Source: an uncultured Lachnospiraceae bacterium (GTDB lineage: Bacteria; Bacillota; Clostridia; Lachnospirales; Lachnospiraceae). From it: 64,000 nt of DNA. The notes beneath the pieces were generated by a model. It saw nothing but the letters and a program-made list of their open reading frames with translations. It was not told the DNA's origin and made no database searches. The stretch lies in NCBI GenBank assembly GCA_910579495.1, contig CAJTVD010000011.1, positions 1 to 64,000 of the forward strand, read 5' to 3'. How positions within the stretch are numbered: the stretch's first letter is position 1; each line of letters opens with the position of its first letter. Shown here one piece after another: positions 42,724 to 51,482 of this stretch. The translations under genes were made by a program, and so were the position numbers.

Positions 42724-44739
42724 ATGGCACAGAATGCATGGGAAAAAGTGCAGGCACTGACCGCACAGCTGAACCGGTACAGAGACGAATATTATAACGG
42801 CAATGCCCCGTCTGTTTCGGATGCCGTCTATGACAGGATGTATGACGAGCTGGCAGTGCTGGAGATGGAGACGGGAATCTGGATGACGGATTCTCCCACC
42901 CGGACAGTGGGATTTGAAGCAGTCAGTGAGCTGGAAAAGACGAACCATCCCATTCCTCTGTTATCACTGGAAAAGACCAAGAGCGTAGAAGAACTGGTTT
43001 CCTTCGTGGGTGAGCATCAGATTCTTCTGATGCTGAAGCTGGACGGGCTGACCGTCAAGCTGACTTATGAGGATGGAAAACTGGCCCAGGCGGCTACTCG
43101 CGGCGACGGAGATACCGGTGAGGTGGTCACCCACAATGTCCGTGGTATTTCCGGGATACCCCAGAATATTCCTTATCGGGAGAGACTGGTAGTGAGCGGG
43201 GAGGCTTTCATCCGCCCCGGTGATTTTGAGCACCTGCAGGAAACCCTGACGGACAGCAGCGGAGAACGCTATAAGAACGGAAGGAACCTGGCCGCTGGTT
43301 CCGTGCGCCTTTTGGACGGTGCGGTCTGCCGGGAAAGAAAAGTGATGTATATGCCTTTTGCTGTAGTGGAGGGATTCCCGGAACTGGAGTTAAAGTCCCA
43401 GAAACTGCGAAAACTTCCGGAACTGGGATTTCAGGTCTGCAAATTTGTCATAAGCAGGCGGAGCCTTACTTGTCAGGAGATGGAGGATGGCATCAGGAAA
43501 CTGCGTCAGTTTGCCAGTGATAATGATATCCCCATTGACGGAATCGTGGCATCTTATAATGATATTGGTTTTTCCATGTCCTGTGGAAGGACAGGCCACC
43601 ACTACAAGGACGGTTTGGCCTTTAAATTTGAGGATGAACTCCATGAGACAAAGCTGCTCTCAGTTGAATGGAACCCTTCCCGTTCCGGGGAGATCTCTCC
43701 GGTGGCAGTTTTCCAGCCAGTACAGATTGACGGCTGTGAGGTATCCAGGGCCAGCCTGCATAACATGTCTTTTATTGAGGGCATGGAACTAAAACCTGGC
43801 TGCCGGATACTGGTCAGCAAGCGGAATATGATCATCCCCCATGTGAAAGAAAATCTGGACCGTGGTGATTTTTCTCTGGCAGAGGTAATACCTGATAAAT
43901 GCCCCTGCTGCGGGGAACCAACCCGTGTCCATGAAAGTCGTTCCATAGAGGATGGAAAAGAAAAGATCACAAAGACACTGTTTTGTGACAATCAAAATTG
44001 TGAAACTAGGCGGCTGCGTCAGTTCGTCCATTTTGCGGGCCAGAAGGCTATGAATATTGAAGGGTTGTCTGAAGCGACACTGGAAAAATTTATAGGCAGA
44101 GGCTGGATTCATACCTATATGGATATTTATGAACTGGACAGGCACAGGAATGAGATCATTCAGATGGAAGGCTTTGGAGAGAAATCCTGGCAACGGCTCT
44201 GGGATGCGATCCAGGGCAGCAGGAACACGACTTTTGAGCGTTATCTGATTGCTATGGATATTCCCATGGTGGGGAACACAGCCAGCCGCACGCTTTGCAG
44301 ACAATTTCATGGGAGCCTGGAGGAATTCGAGGATGCAGTACATCATCAGTATGATTTTACACAGCTTCCGGATTTCGGAGATACTCTGCACAACAATATC
44401 CATGAATGGTTTTATGATGAAGAGAATCTTTACGTATGGGAGGTATTACAGCAAATGTTAAATATCGAGATTAACTCACCAGGGGACGGCATGGTTTCCG
44501 TATCGGAGAATCCTTTTGTAGGAATGACGATTGTAGTGACCGGAAAGGTGGAGCCTTATACCCGAAGTGGTATCAATGCGAAAATTGAATCTCTGGGTGC
44601 CCGTGCAGGAAGTTCGGTGAGCAGTAAAACAGATTATCTGGTCTGTGGAGAAAAAGCCGGCAGCAAGCTGGCAAAGGCCAGGGAACTGGGAGTAAAAGTC
44701 CTGACACCGGAACAGTTTTTCCGTATGGCCGGCGAATAG
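42724..44739 (+). CDS. NAD-dependent DNA ligase (LigA type)
   Basis: The 671-residue protein has the full LigA layout. Domain Ia binds NMN (NRYRDEYYNGNAPSVSDAVYDRMYDEL). The adenylation domain has the active Lys in LMLKLDG, then ATRGDGDTGEVVTHN. OB fold, four-Cys zinc finger (CPCCGEP..CDNQNC), helix-hairpin-helix repeats and a C-terminal BRCT domain follow (NPFVGMTIVVTGK to the end). Such ligases seal nicks using NAD+. Nothing visible is missing, so it should be active. Chromosomes carry their own essential ligA, so this is probably a second, element-borne copy. Confidence 0.95.
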   Translation: MAQNAWEKVQALTAQLNRYRDEYYNGNAPSVSDAVYDRMYDELAVLEMETGIWMTDSPTRTVGFEAVSELEKTNHPIPLLSLEKTKSVEELVSFVGEHQILLMLKLDGLTVKLTYEDGKLAQAATRGDGDTGEVVTHNVRGISGIPQNIPYRERLVVSGEAFIRPGDFEHLQETLTDSSGERYKNGRNLAAGSVRLLDGAVCRERKVMYMPFAVVEGFPELELKSQKLRKLPELGFQVCKFVISRRSLTCQEMEDGIRKLRQFASDNDIPIDGIVASYNDIGFSMSCGRTGHHYKDGLAFKFEDELHETKLLSVEWNPSRSGEISPVAVFQPVQIDGCEVSRASLHNMSFIEGMELKPGCRILVSKRNMIIPHVKENLDRGDFSLAEVIPDKCPCCGEPTRVHESRSIEDGKEKITKTLFCDNQNCETRRLRQFVHFAGQKAMNIEGLSEATLEKFIGRGWIHTYMDIYELDRHRNEIIQMEGFGEKSWQRLWDAIQGSRNTTFERYLIAMDIPMVGNTASRTLCRQFHGSLEEFEDAVHHQYDFTQLPDFGDTLHNNIHEWFYDEENLYVWEVLQQMLNIEINSPGDGMVSVSENPFVGMTIVVTGKVEPYTRSGINAKIESLGARAGSSVSSKTDYLVCGEKAGSKLAKARELGVKVLTPEQFFRMAGE

Positions 44740-44820
44740 GGCAAGGATCTAAAACAATAGGATTTTATGTATGGGAGAGAGCTTGTACAGTTCTCTCCTG
44801 TCTTTAAAGGAGGAAATCAA

Positions 44821-45447
44821 ATGAGCAAGAGAACCATGATAAAATTGTCGGCATCTGAGGATTATATTTATCTGAGGACATTATCAGAGGAATACCGTTC
44901 CCCACAGGGATTTACGATTACAGATAAAGAATTAGCGGAGATGGAGGAAAAGGGGTATAAGGTTATATCAGATATCCATTCTTTTGCAAAACTGTCACTG
45001 CGGAAAACAATGGACGGGACGGATGTTCTGGTCATAAACTTTACCTGGCTGAGCGACACAGGCGGGGGAATGGTTTCCGGAAGAGAGGAAACGGTGCTGC
45101 TTTCTTATAAGAAGTTTCAGGAGTATGTCGGGGAAAGCAGAAAGAATCACGGCGAACAGAAAAAGCTGCTGTCTCTGGACGAAAAGCCCAGGCCGAAGAT
45201 TGCATTCCAGAGCAGCCGGAATCTGAAGGCAGTTGCGGAGAAAAAACTTCTCCGGAAAAAGCTGGGGAAGGTTCTCTGGCAGCATTTCGCATGGAAAGGG
45301 AGTAAGCAGATTACTGTTTATGATGATTTTGAGCCGTACAGCTTTTTCTTTCAGGAACAGACGCCGTATGGAACCGGGATCTGCGGAGGACTTATCCTCC
45401 ATGGGCGGGAGAATATGGCGAAGGCGTATTATGGAGTACATACCTGA
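44821..45447 (+). CDS. Element protein, unknown function
   Basis: The 208-residue protein starts at 44821 because AAAGGAGGAAATCA precedes it; an in-frame ATG at 44767 has no such site. An inverted repeat (GGAGAGA/TCTCTCC, 44775-44800) lies in the leader and may modulate translation. The N-terminal 90 residues resemble no family I know; residues about 130-160 are basic. There is no membrane helix. A terminator follows. Confidence 0.7.
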   Translation: MSKRTMIKLSASEDYIYLRTLSEEYRSPQGFTITDKELAEMEEKGYKVISDIHSFAKLSLRKTMDGTDVLVINFTWLSDTGGGMVSGREETVLLSYKKFQEYVGESRKNHGEQKKLLSLDEKPRPKIAFQSSRNLKAVAEKKLLRKKLGKVLWQHFAWKGSKQITVYDDFEPYSFFFQEQTPYGTGICGGLILHGRENMAKAYYGVHT

Positions 45448-45470
45448 CCGGAACAGGCGGGAAAGCTTCT

Positions 45471-45523
45471 ACAGGACAGAATGCAGGGCGGGCAGCGGGA
45501 TGTGCTGTCTGTCCTGTTTTTTT
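45471..45523 (+). terminator. Terminator before the parM-like gene
   Basis: ACAGGACAGA pairs perfectly with TCTGTCCTGT and is followed by six more T residues. It isolates the segregation operon from the upstream genes. Confidence 0.85.
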
Positions 45524-45531
45524 CTGTTTTG

Positions 45532-45560
45532 TTGAAAAATGCGTAATCCGTGCGTATAGG
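45532..45560 (+). promoter_or_regulatory. Putative promoter of the parM-like operon
   Basis: TTGAAA (45532-45537) and TATAGG (45555-45560) are 17 bp apart. The short repeated GCGTA within the spacer could be a weak operator. No parC-like iteron cluster is evident here. Confidence 0.5.
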
Positions 45561-45594
45561 ATAAGTATAAAGCAAAAAAGGAGATGAAAGACTT

Positions 45595-46506
45595 ATGTTA
45601 ATTGCAATCGACCATGGGAACAAACAGATGAAAACAATCCACTGCCCGCCTTTTGTGTCCGGGCTGACGGAGAGCATTGTCAGGCCCTTTGGCAGCGAGG
45701 TCCTGGAATACCGGGATAAGTTTTACACGCTGTCAAACCAGAGGATCCCTTATAAGAGGGATAAGACGGAGGATGACCGCTTTTTTATCCTTACCCTGTT
45801 CGCAGTCGCAGAGGAACTCCATAGAAAAGAGCGGTACGGGGAAGAAGTGGTGCATGTATCCCTGGCGGTAGGGCTTCCGCCTGCCCACTATGGGGCGCAG
45901 AACCAGTCCTTCATCCGGTATTTTTCAGGCAGGGGCATTGTAAACTTCCAGTACCGGGAGAATCCCTACACGGTTTATATTGAGGATGTGCGGTGCTACC
46001 CGCAGGCTTTTGCGGCGGCCGTGACCATGATGGACCGGCTGCTGGATAAGCCCAGGGTGCTGGTCGTGGATATCGGAGGCTTTACGGCGGACTATCTGAT
46101 GATGCGCTCCGGCCGGGCGGACCTGTCGGTATGCGACTCCCTGGAGAACGGGGTGATCCTTCTGTATAACCGGATACGGACAAAGGTAAATTCGGAATTT
46201 GATATCCTGCTGGAAGAAACGGACATTGACGGCATTTTAAAAGACGGTGGGGACACGTATGCCCCGGAAGTGGTCTCCCTTGTGGAGAAGCTGGCGCAGG
46301 ATTTTGTCAACGACCTGGCAAACAGCCTGCGGGAGCGCATGCTGGATCTGATGTCCGGCATGGTGGTATTTGTGGGCGGCGGGGCAATCCTGCTGCGCCG
46401 GCAGATCGAAGCCTCCGGGAAGGTGAGAAATGCCCTGTTTGTGGAAGAAATCCATGCCAACGCAAAGGGATATGAGTTCCTTTACAAGATGGAAACAGGC
46501 AGGTGA
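45595..46506 (+). CDS. ParM-like actin ATPase (plasmid segregation)
   Basis: The 303-residue protein has the actin/Hsp70 fold of plasmid ParM/StbA proteins. Phosphate-1 motif is IAIDHGNKQMK at the start, phosphate-2 is VVDIGGFTADYL near residue 155, and the adenosine motif VVFVGGGAILL is near residue 260. ParM polymerises into filaments that push sister plasmids apart when linked by ParR to a centromere. It is preceded by AAAAGGAGATG and overlaps the operon of the next gene by close spacing (4 bp). Having it here suggests the element can exist as an extrachromosomal replicon. Confidence 0.88.
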   Translation: MLIAIDHGNKQMKTIHCPPFVSGLTESIVRPFGSEVLEYRDKFYTLSNQRIPYKRDKTEDDRFFILTLFAVAEELHRKERYGEEVVHVSLAVGLPPAHYGAQNQSFIRYFSGRGIVNFQYRENPYTVYIEDVRCYPQAFAAAVTMMDRLLDKPRVLVVDIGGFTADYLMMRSGRADLSVCDSLENGVILLYNRIRTKVNSEFDILLEETDIDGILKDGGDTYAPEVVSLVEKLAQDFVNDLANSLRERMLDLMSGMVVFVGGGAILLRRQIEASGKVRNALFVEEIHANAKGYEFLYKMETGR

Positions 46507-46510
46507 GCCT

Positions 46511-46912
46511 ATGGGGGAAAAGAAAAACCGGGAGCGGTTCAGCATCAAGTTCAATGAAAATGACCCGTCCCATGATGCGGTGATCCGCCTGCTGGAGAAA
46601 CAGGGGGCGCACAGCAAGGCGCAGTTTCTTGTGAATGCGGTCCTCCATTACATCCACTGCCCGGAAACGCCGGATATCAGGATTCCCCCGGCGGTGGACA
46701 GGGCGGCCATAGAAGAAATCGTTGCGGAGATCCTGGAGCGGAAGGGAACGGGAAAACAGGCCGGCCACAGACCGGATGTAAGGAAAGAACCTGCGGCGGA
46801 GCGGGGAACTGTAAAGCAGGAGCAGAAAAGAGAAGGGGAACAGCAGAAAGAAATAGACCAGGCGACACTGGCGCTGATCGCGGATACCATGTCGGCGTTC
46901 CGGAGCAGTTAA
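46511..46912 (+). CDS. ParR-like centromere-binding partner
   Basis: The 133-residue protein starts at 46511, right after the parM-like stop. The N-terminal 45 residues (RFSIKFNENDPSHDAVIRLLEKQG then SKAQFLVNAVLHYIHC) have a ribbon-helix-helix-like pattern, as in ParR. The rest is charged and flexible, and the end is a short amphipathic helix (ATLALIADTMSAFRSS) that could bind ParM. Identification rests on position and this weak pattern. Confidence 0.72.
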   Translation: MGEKKNRERFSIKFNENDPSHDAVIRLLEKQGAHSKAQFLVNAVLHYIHCPETPDIRIPPAVDRAAIEEIVAEILERKGTGKQAGHRPDVRKEPAAERGTVKQEQKREGEQQKEIDQATLALIADTMSAFRSS

Positions 46913-46945
46913 AAAGCACAGGGGGGATTATTTTCCGCTCTGTGC
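46911..46945 (-). terminator. Terminator of the XRE repressor gene
   Basis: On the minus strand GCACAG pairs with CTGTGC and is followed by TTTTT. The stem starts inside the last codons of the XRE gene. Confidence 0.65.
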
Positions 46946-47272
46946 CTCCCGCTCACCAAGAGCCAGGATAAAACTGTTGATAATATCCTCCAGGTGGCGG
47001 TATTGTGCGGGAGGAAGGTCTGAGATTTTAGAGAGCAGGACAGAATAGTCGCCTCCGTTTATTTCACCCAGGAGCAGGTAGTCGGTGCTGATGTCAAGGG
47101 CGGAGCAGACCCGGATGATATTTTCCGGGCGCAGGGCTTTTTTGCCAAGCTCTGCGGAGGAGACGGTCTGGGGCGTGATGCCTGCTTTCTCCGCCAGCTC
47201 TTCCTGCGTCAGACGGAGCTGTTTTCTGCGGTTTAGTATGCGGTTGCCAATCTGTTTCAGTAAATTGTCCAT
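46928..47272 (-). CDS. XRE-family transcriptional repressor
   Basis: The 114-residue protein has a classic helix-turn-helix (IGNRILNRRKQLRLTQEELAEKAGITPQTVSSAE) in its N-terminal 65 residues and a short helical C-terminus (LPPAQYRHLEDIINSFILAL) probably used for dimerisation. It converges on the parR-like gene and is divergent from the 119-residue gene. An inverted repeat in the intergenic region is a likely operator, consistent with control of the element. Confidence 0.9.
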   Translation of the reverse strand: MDNLLKQIGNRILNRRKQLRLTQEELAEKAGITPQTVSSAELGKKALRPENIIRVCSALDISTDYLLLGEINGGDYSVLLSKISDLPPAQYRHLEDIINSFILALGEREAQSGK

Positions 47273-47287
47273 TCCCCACCCTCCTTG

Positions 47288-47366
47288 CTATGGACTAATT
47301 TTATCTGCTATGATATAAATAATTAAGCGATTATGGTTGATAAAATTCTTCTATGGCATATATAAT
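47288..47366. promoter_or_regulatory. Divergent operator and promoter region
   Basis: CTATGGACTAATTTTATC (47288-47305) and GATAAAATTCTTCTATGG (47339-47356) form an imperfect inverted repeat. The right arm overlaps TTGATA (47337-47342), which with TATAAT (47361-47366, 18-bp spacer) makes a good promoter for the 119-residue gene. Binding there by the XRE repressor would block it. Confidence 0.6.
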
Positions 47367-47426
47367 GGACGGTAAAGGTAAAAATATAAGAGAATGTAGA
47401 AAATATAAGAAGAAAGGGAGAATACT

Positions 47427-47786
47427 ATGTTAAATGATGTATGGTTAAAGATAGCCCAGTTCTTAGGCACACTGAACGGGGAGAACGTGAAACGGGAGAG
47501 CTATGTGCGCACTCCGGAATATGAGGCGGCTCTGGAGGCATGGAAGGAAACGGAGCAGGAATGGGAGGCATTCCTGGAAACACTGCCTGCAGAGGGGCAG
47601 GAAAAGGCAGAGAAGATGAAAGAGCGGCTGGAGGATTTTGCATCCGCCCAAGAGAAGCGTGCCTATATTCAGGGATACGTGGACTGTGTGCAGGCGCTGT
47701 ACCACATGGGGCTTCTGAAAGAGAACGAGGGGTTGAAATGGGCGGAGAAACTAGAATTGCATCAAGAAGTGCATAAAGGGAAATGA
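47427..47786 (+). CDS. Small helical protein, unknown function
   Basis: The 119-residue protein is almost entirely helical and rich in Glu, Lys and Trp (ALEAWKETEQEWEAFLETLPAEGQ, ASAQEKRAYIQGYVDCVQALYHMG). AGAAAGGGAG precedes the ATG and the strong promoter at 47337 drives it. There are no membrane helices. I do not recognise it with certainty; its site beside the XRE repressor suggests it is expressed when the element is derepressed. Confidence 0.7.
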   Translation: MLNDVWLKIAQFLGTLNGENVKRESYVRTPEYEAALEAWKETEQEWEAFLETLPAEGQEKAEKMKERLEDFASAQEKRAYIQGYVDCVQALYHMGLLKENEGLKWAEKLELHQEVHKGK

Positions 47787-47953
47787 TATTCCCTCCGCTT
47801 AGAGGAAACAGGGCATCCTGTTTTCCTATTTGTCCTCTTCGCCACCAAAAACGCATAACTGATGCCTGGCACATCCGACAAAGCTCGCAGCTCAATATCC
47901 GTAACGTGCTGCTTGTTGGTTTCAATGCGTGTAATTATGCTTATGTACGACAA
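47762..47953 (-). pseudogene. Remnant of a second XRE-type regulator
   Basis: A minus-strand frame reads SYISIITRIETNKQHVTDIELRALSDVPGISYAFLVAKRTNRK. This is the second half of an XRE helix-turn-helix domain (normally SYISRIENNKQ..TDIELRALSEVLGVSYxxL). The first helices and the start are missing upstream, so it is a broken gene. It lies next to the boundary between the element core and the Agr-like system. Confidence 0.7.
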
Positions 47954-48010
47954 AGAAAAAACAATCAGCGGTATGGTGGAATATTTATCGACATTCTGAT
48001 AACAGAAATT

Positions 48011-49315
48011 TTATTGTTTTAGAGTGATAATTGAATGGAAAGTCAGAGTGTCATCATTATAATACATTTGAATATCACCATGATATTTGCGGACAGTTCT
48101 TCGGATGCTTTTCAGACCAAAACCATGCCTGCGTTTATCTGCTTTATTAGTAGAAAGCATCTTCGATGAATCAGAAAAAGGATTTTTCCTGCTGGAGTTT
48201 ATAATAGTTATCACAACGAATGGCGTTTTGGCTCTTTGGCTTGTGCTGATTTCGATAAAGGATTCCGGAATACCGGATGCTGCTTCAAGGGCATTGTCTA
48301 ACAGGTTGCAGAACAGGGAGGTAAGGTCAGAATCTGTAATAAAATCCACTGTCCCGCATCTGATATCAGTATGGAAAGAAATTTTTTGGCGGTCACACTG
48401 ACGTTTATAACGGCACAGGATAGCGCTCAGCATTTCGTTGTCACACAAATGGGCGGTTTCCTTCAGGTCTGAGGACAGCATGAGCTGTTTAATATAGGCG
48501 CTGATTTTATCAGATTCCTTTTTGTCATTCAACATGTCAATGGACTGCAAATGTTTTTTGATATCATGGATCAGAATATTCTGATTCTCGCTTTGTGAGA
48601 GCAGCATTCCATAGTATTCTGCCGCATTTGCTTCCTTTTGAAGCAGTAACTGCATATCCGTAAATTCTATATTCTTTGTTTGATTGTATTGATAGATTCC
48701 AAATACAAGGAGATTGGATATCAACAGAAAAACGGCTCCCATGGCAACCATCCAGTCAAGTGATTGCGGGAGGGAAACCGATTCGCCGATACTTATAAGC
48801 GTAAACATAATAAAAATAGAGGTTACAGGGATAAAAACAAAAAGGAAAACAGAACGGTCATACTGCTCCGCATTCTTTTTTTGTTTTTTCATCAGGTGCA
48901 TCAATATAAAAGTTACAGCAAAAAATATGAGCTTGCTAAAAACCGAAAACAATAAAAGATGATAAAAGTCCCTGCTATTGTTGAGAAAATGAGGGGCGAA
49001 CCGCTTGGTAATCCCGTAAACAATCAGTTCGCTCGTTGTCATAACAGCTGTCAGTATGGAGGCATGAAATACTGCTGTGTACCAGTTTGGACAGCACTGT
49101 ATAATCAGGAAAATAAAATTCAGTAAGAAATATAAAGTGGTATTGAACCATACAGATTCAAACAGTGACACGCCAAACAGGATAAAATAGAAACCGCATA
49201 ACATAAGCATCTTTTCCCGGGGCTTGCGCCTGGCAGAAAACAGGTGGGAAGAGTACTGCCAAAGTATCATTGCCTCCACAAGAAAACTGAAAAAATAGCA
49301 GATGATATTTTTCAT
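48011..49315 (-). CDS. Agr-type sensor histidine kinase (GHKL)
   Basis: The 434-residue kinase has six or seven membrane helices in its first 215 residues. A short coiled coil and the His box (ILIHDIKKHLQSID) follow, then the GHKL ATPase domain with LLDNALEAAS (N box), a degenerate G1 region, and HGFGLKSIRR (G2). This is the AgrC class, which usually senses cyclic autoinducer peptides. It lies 5 bp after its response regulator gene. No AgrB protease or AgrD peptide was found nearby. Confidence 0.88.
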   Translation of the reverse strand: MKNIICYFFSFLVEAMILWQYSSHLFSARRKPREKMLMLCGFYFILFGVSLFESVWFNTTLYFLLNFIFLIIQCCPNWYTAVFHASILTAVMTTSELIVYGITKRFAPHFLNNSRDFYHLLLFSVFSKLIFFAVTFILMHLMKKQKKNAEQYDRSVFLFVFIPVTSIFIMFTLISIGESVSLPQSLDWMVAMGAVFLLISNLLVFGIYQYNQTKNIEFTDMQLLLQKEANAAEYYGMLLSQSENQNILIHDIKKHLQSIDMLNDKKESDKISAYIKQLMLSSDLKETAHLCDNEMLSAILCRYKRQCDRQKISFHTDIRCGTVDFITDSDLTSLFCNLLDNALEAASGIPESFIEISTSQRAKTPFVVITIINSSRKNPFSDSSKMLSTNKADKRRHGFGLKSIRRTVRKYHGDIQMYYNDDTLTFHSIITLKQ

Positions 49316-49320
49316 TTGAT

Positions 49321-50025
49321 TTACCTCGTGCTTTCCAAATAAAGGAGATAGGCTTCTTTAAATAAGCTATATTTTCTTTTGGTCAGGTAAGCGGACAGCC
49401 CGGCAGTCATATAAATAAGATTGCGGTCAAAATTCGTGACATGTTCAAAATTGATAATGAAACTGCGGTGTGTCTGGAAAAAAAGGTTTTTGGGGAGAAG
49501 CTCCAGCCAATACTGCATATTGTGGACAGATTCAAAATCACACAGGGTTGTATGCACCGTTACTTTTCTGCCCTGTGCTTCTACCGCTATGACTGAAGAT
49601 GCCGGAAGGGTATGCACACCCTGTTTTGTTTCGATTGGAAGATTGATGGCCATGGTGGTATATAAATCAATGGCGTCTTTCATGTTACGAAAAAACCGGT
49701 GGATATCCAAGGGTTTTGACAGGTAACGGAATACATGGAAGCGCATGGCATCATCCAGATATTGGGAGTAAGAGGTAACAACAAAAATAATAATGTTGTC
49801 ATTTGCCCTTTTTAATTCATTGCCGACATAGATGCCGTTGATTCCCGGCATCTCAATATCAAGGAAAAGGATATCTTTTTCCCCGGTGTCTGCAAGCAGC
49901 GATTCACCGTCAGAAAAGCAGGCGATTTCGGGACATTTTAAACTGATGTTTTTAAAAAAGTTCCTGATATATTTTTGAAGCTGTTCAACTACAAGCGAAT
50001 CATCGTCACAAATGAGTATTCGCAT
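49321..50025 (-). CDS. LytTR-family response regulator (AgrA type)
   Basis: The 234-residue product starts at 50025 (MRILICDDDS), with AAGAGGTG upstream; a start at 50043 adds six residues without support. The receiver domain has phospho-acceptor Asp in ILFLDIEMPGING and a conserved Lys in YLSKPLD. The LytTR DNA-binding domain follows (VIAVEAQGRKVTVHTT, FFQTHRSFIINFEHV). It pairs with the GHKL kinase. The adjacent divergent lipoprotein/ABC operon is a possible target. Confidence 0.92.
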   Translation of the reverse strand: MRILICDDDSLVVEQLQKYIRNFFKNISLKCPEIACFSDGESLLADTGEKDILFLDIEMPGINGIYVGNELKRANDNIIIFVVTSYSQYLDDAMRFHVFRYLSKPLDIHRFFRNMKDAIDLYTTMAINLPIETKQGVHTLPASSVIAVEAQGRKVTVHTTLCDFESVHNMQYWLELLPKNLFFQTHRSFIINFEHVTNFDRNLIYMTAGLSAYLTKRKYSLFKEAYLLYLESTR

Positions 50026-50309
50026 TTTCGCACCTCTTTTCATTACATTTGCTATATATAAATTCTTTTACATTATACTATAAAGGATAAGAGAATACAA
50101 AAAAATTGCATGAAAAGGCATTTTTTAGAGGATTTTGGGGTTTGGAAAAAGAATCAGGAAGGTTAGGGTGAATATTGGAAGAATGACCAAATAGAGACAA
50201 AACATGTCGTTTGATGCAGAAAGGGTTGAAGTTATGACAGAGACATGGATAATGAGAGTTGTCATTGACTTCAACAGAATTTTAAGGAAAAAGGAGTATG
50301 GTTATTGTT

Positions 50310-51482
50310 ATGAAAAAGAACATTTCAAAAAAGATGTTTGCATTGTCTGTGCTTATGTCCGCCGGTATTCTGATGACTGGCTGTTCCGGTACGGCAGCAG
50401 AACCCTCTGAGAGCACACCGGCCGGAAGCTGCACAGAGGAGGCGCAGGAGAATGCCTGGAGTGCAGGAGGGGAGGAATCCGGAACAAACCATATCAGCGA
50501 GAAGTTGTCCGATCAGCTGGTTATTGACGCGGAGGTGGTTTTGCCGAAAGAGCAGGGATACAGCGTGTATGCGTTGACAGAGAAAGCGTTTCCGAGAGAA
50601 GAGTTGGATGTTTTTTCCGGAATGTCGGAAGCAGGCGTAACGGATCACCCGGAATGGACGGGAGCCTATTCCGCAGAAACGAAAGAGGGCGGATACTTTA
50701 GTACGGATCCCCTGGGTAATTTTACATATGCTAGGGACGAGGAAAGGGACGATTACATTGTATCTCTGGTGGAATCCGCATATTATAATGCCGGCAGTTG
50801 TTCTTTCCGGAAGGAAGAAATACAGGATTTGTCCTTTCTGAACGCAGAGGAATCCGTTCAGATGGGAAAGGAAAAGGTGAAAGAACTGACAGGACAGGAT
50901 TCGGAGGTTCTTGCTGCTTATGCCCTAAATCAAAAAGAACTAACGGAGTTGGATGAGAAGTACAGGCAGACACAGAACTACCAGGAAGATGCACAGAGAG
51001 GAAAAACAGCCACGGTCGATGACTGGTCGGACGCAGATGAGATGTACTATATGGAGTATGAACTGACGAAGGAAGGTCTGCCAATCTACAGCGGCATCAA
51101 TGAGCCGGGCATATCCATGGCGGTGGAAACCTATTGGACGGCTGAAAGCCGGATTACGATGTTGCTTGATCAGGATGGGATTCGCTATATAGCCGTCAGG
51201 GGTGGATTTTTTGATGCCAGCCCGGAAGCAGAGGCGCAGACAATTATTTCAGCGGAGGCAGCGCTGGAAGCGGTAAAGGAAATTTATGAGAATACCATAT
51301 TGGACTCGCAGGTTACAATCTCCCGGATATGGCTGGAGTATGTTGTTGTACCAGACTGGAAAGAGACGGAACAGTATAAGCTGGCGCCTTATTGGTGTGT
51401 GCAGATAGATTCGCCTTCGGGAAACAGCAGCGCCGAGCGAATCAATGCGATAACGGGAGGGAATCTGGCCTATGGAGAATAA
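50310..51482 (+). CDS. Lipoprotein of an ABC transporter operon
   Basis: The 390-residue product starts at 50310 with MKKNISKKMFALSVLMSAGILMTGCSG, a lipoprotein signal peptide with lipobox LMTGC, so it is anchored outside the membrane at Cys. The rest is acidic and strand-rich with no known domain that I recognise. An AAGGAG lies 13 nt upstream, slightly far; another ATG at 50298 lies only 1 nt after it. The end overlaps the following membrane protein gene by 11 bp, so they form one operon. Confidence 0.8.
   Translation: MKKNISKKMFALSVLMSAGILMTGCSGTAAEPSESTPAGSCTEEAQENAWSAGGEESGTNHISEKLSDQLVIDAEVVLPKEQGYSVYALTEKAFPREELDVFSGMSEAGVTDHPEWTGAYSAETKEGGYFSTDPLGNFTYARDEERDDYIVSLVESAYYNAGSCSFRKEEIQDLSFLNAEESVQMGKEKVKELTGQDSEVLAAYALNQKELTELDEKYRQTQNYQEDAQRGKTATVDDWSDADEMYYMEYELTKEGLPIYSGINEPGISMAVETYWTAESRITMLLDQDGIRYIAVRGGFFDASPEAEAQTIISAEAALEAVKEIYENTILDSQVTISRIWLEYVVVPDWKETEQYKLAPYWCVQIDSPSGNSSAERINAITGGNLAYGE

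Noticed and set aside
44767..44820. Earlier start of the 208-residue gene
   Set aside because: The upstream ATG lacks a ribosome binding site; AAAGGAGG lies directly before 44821.
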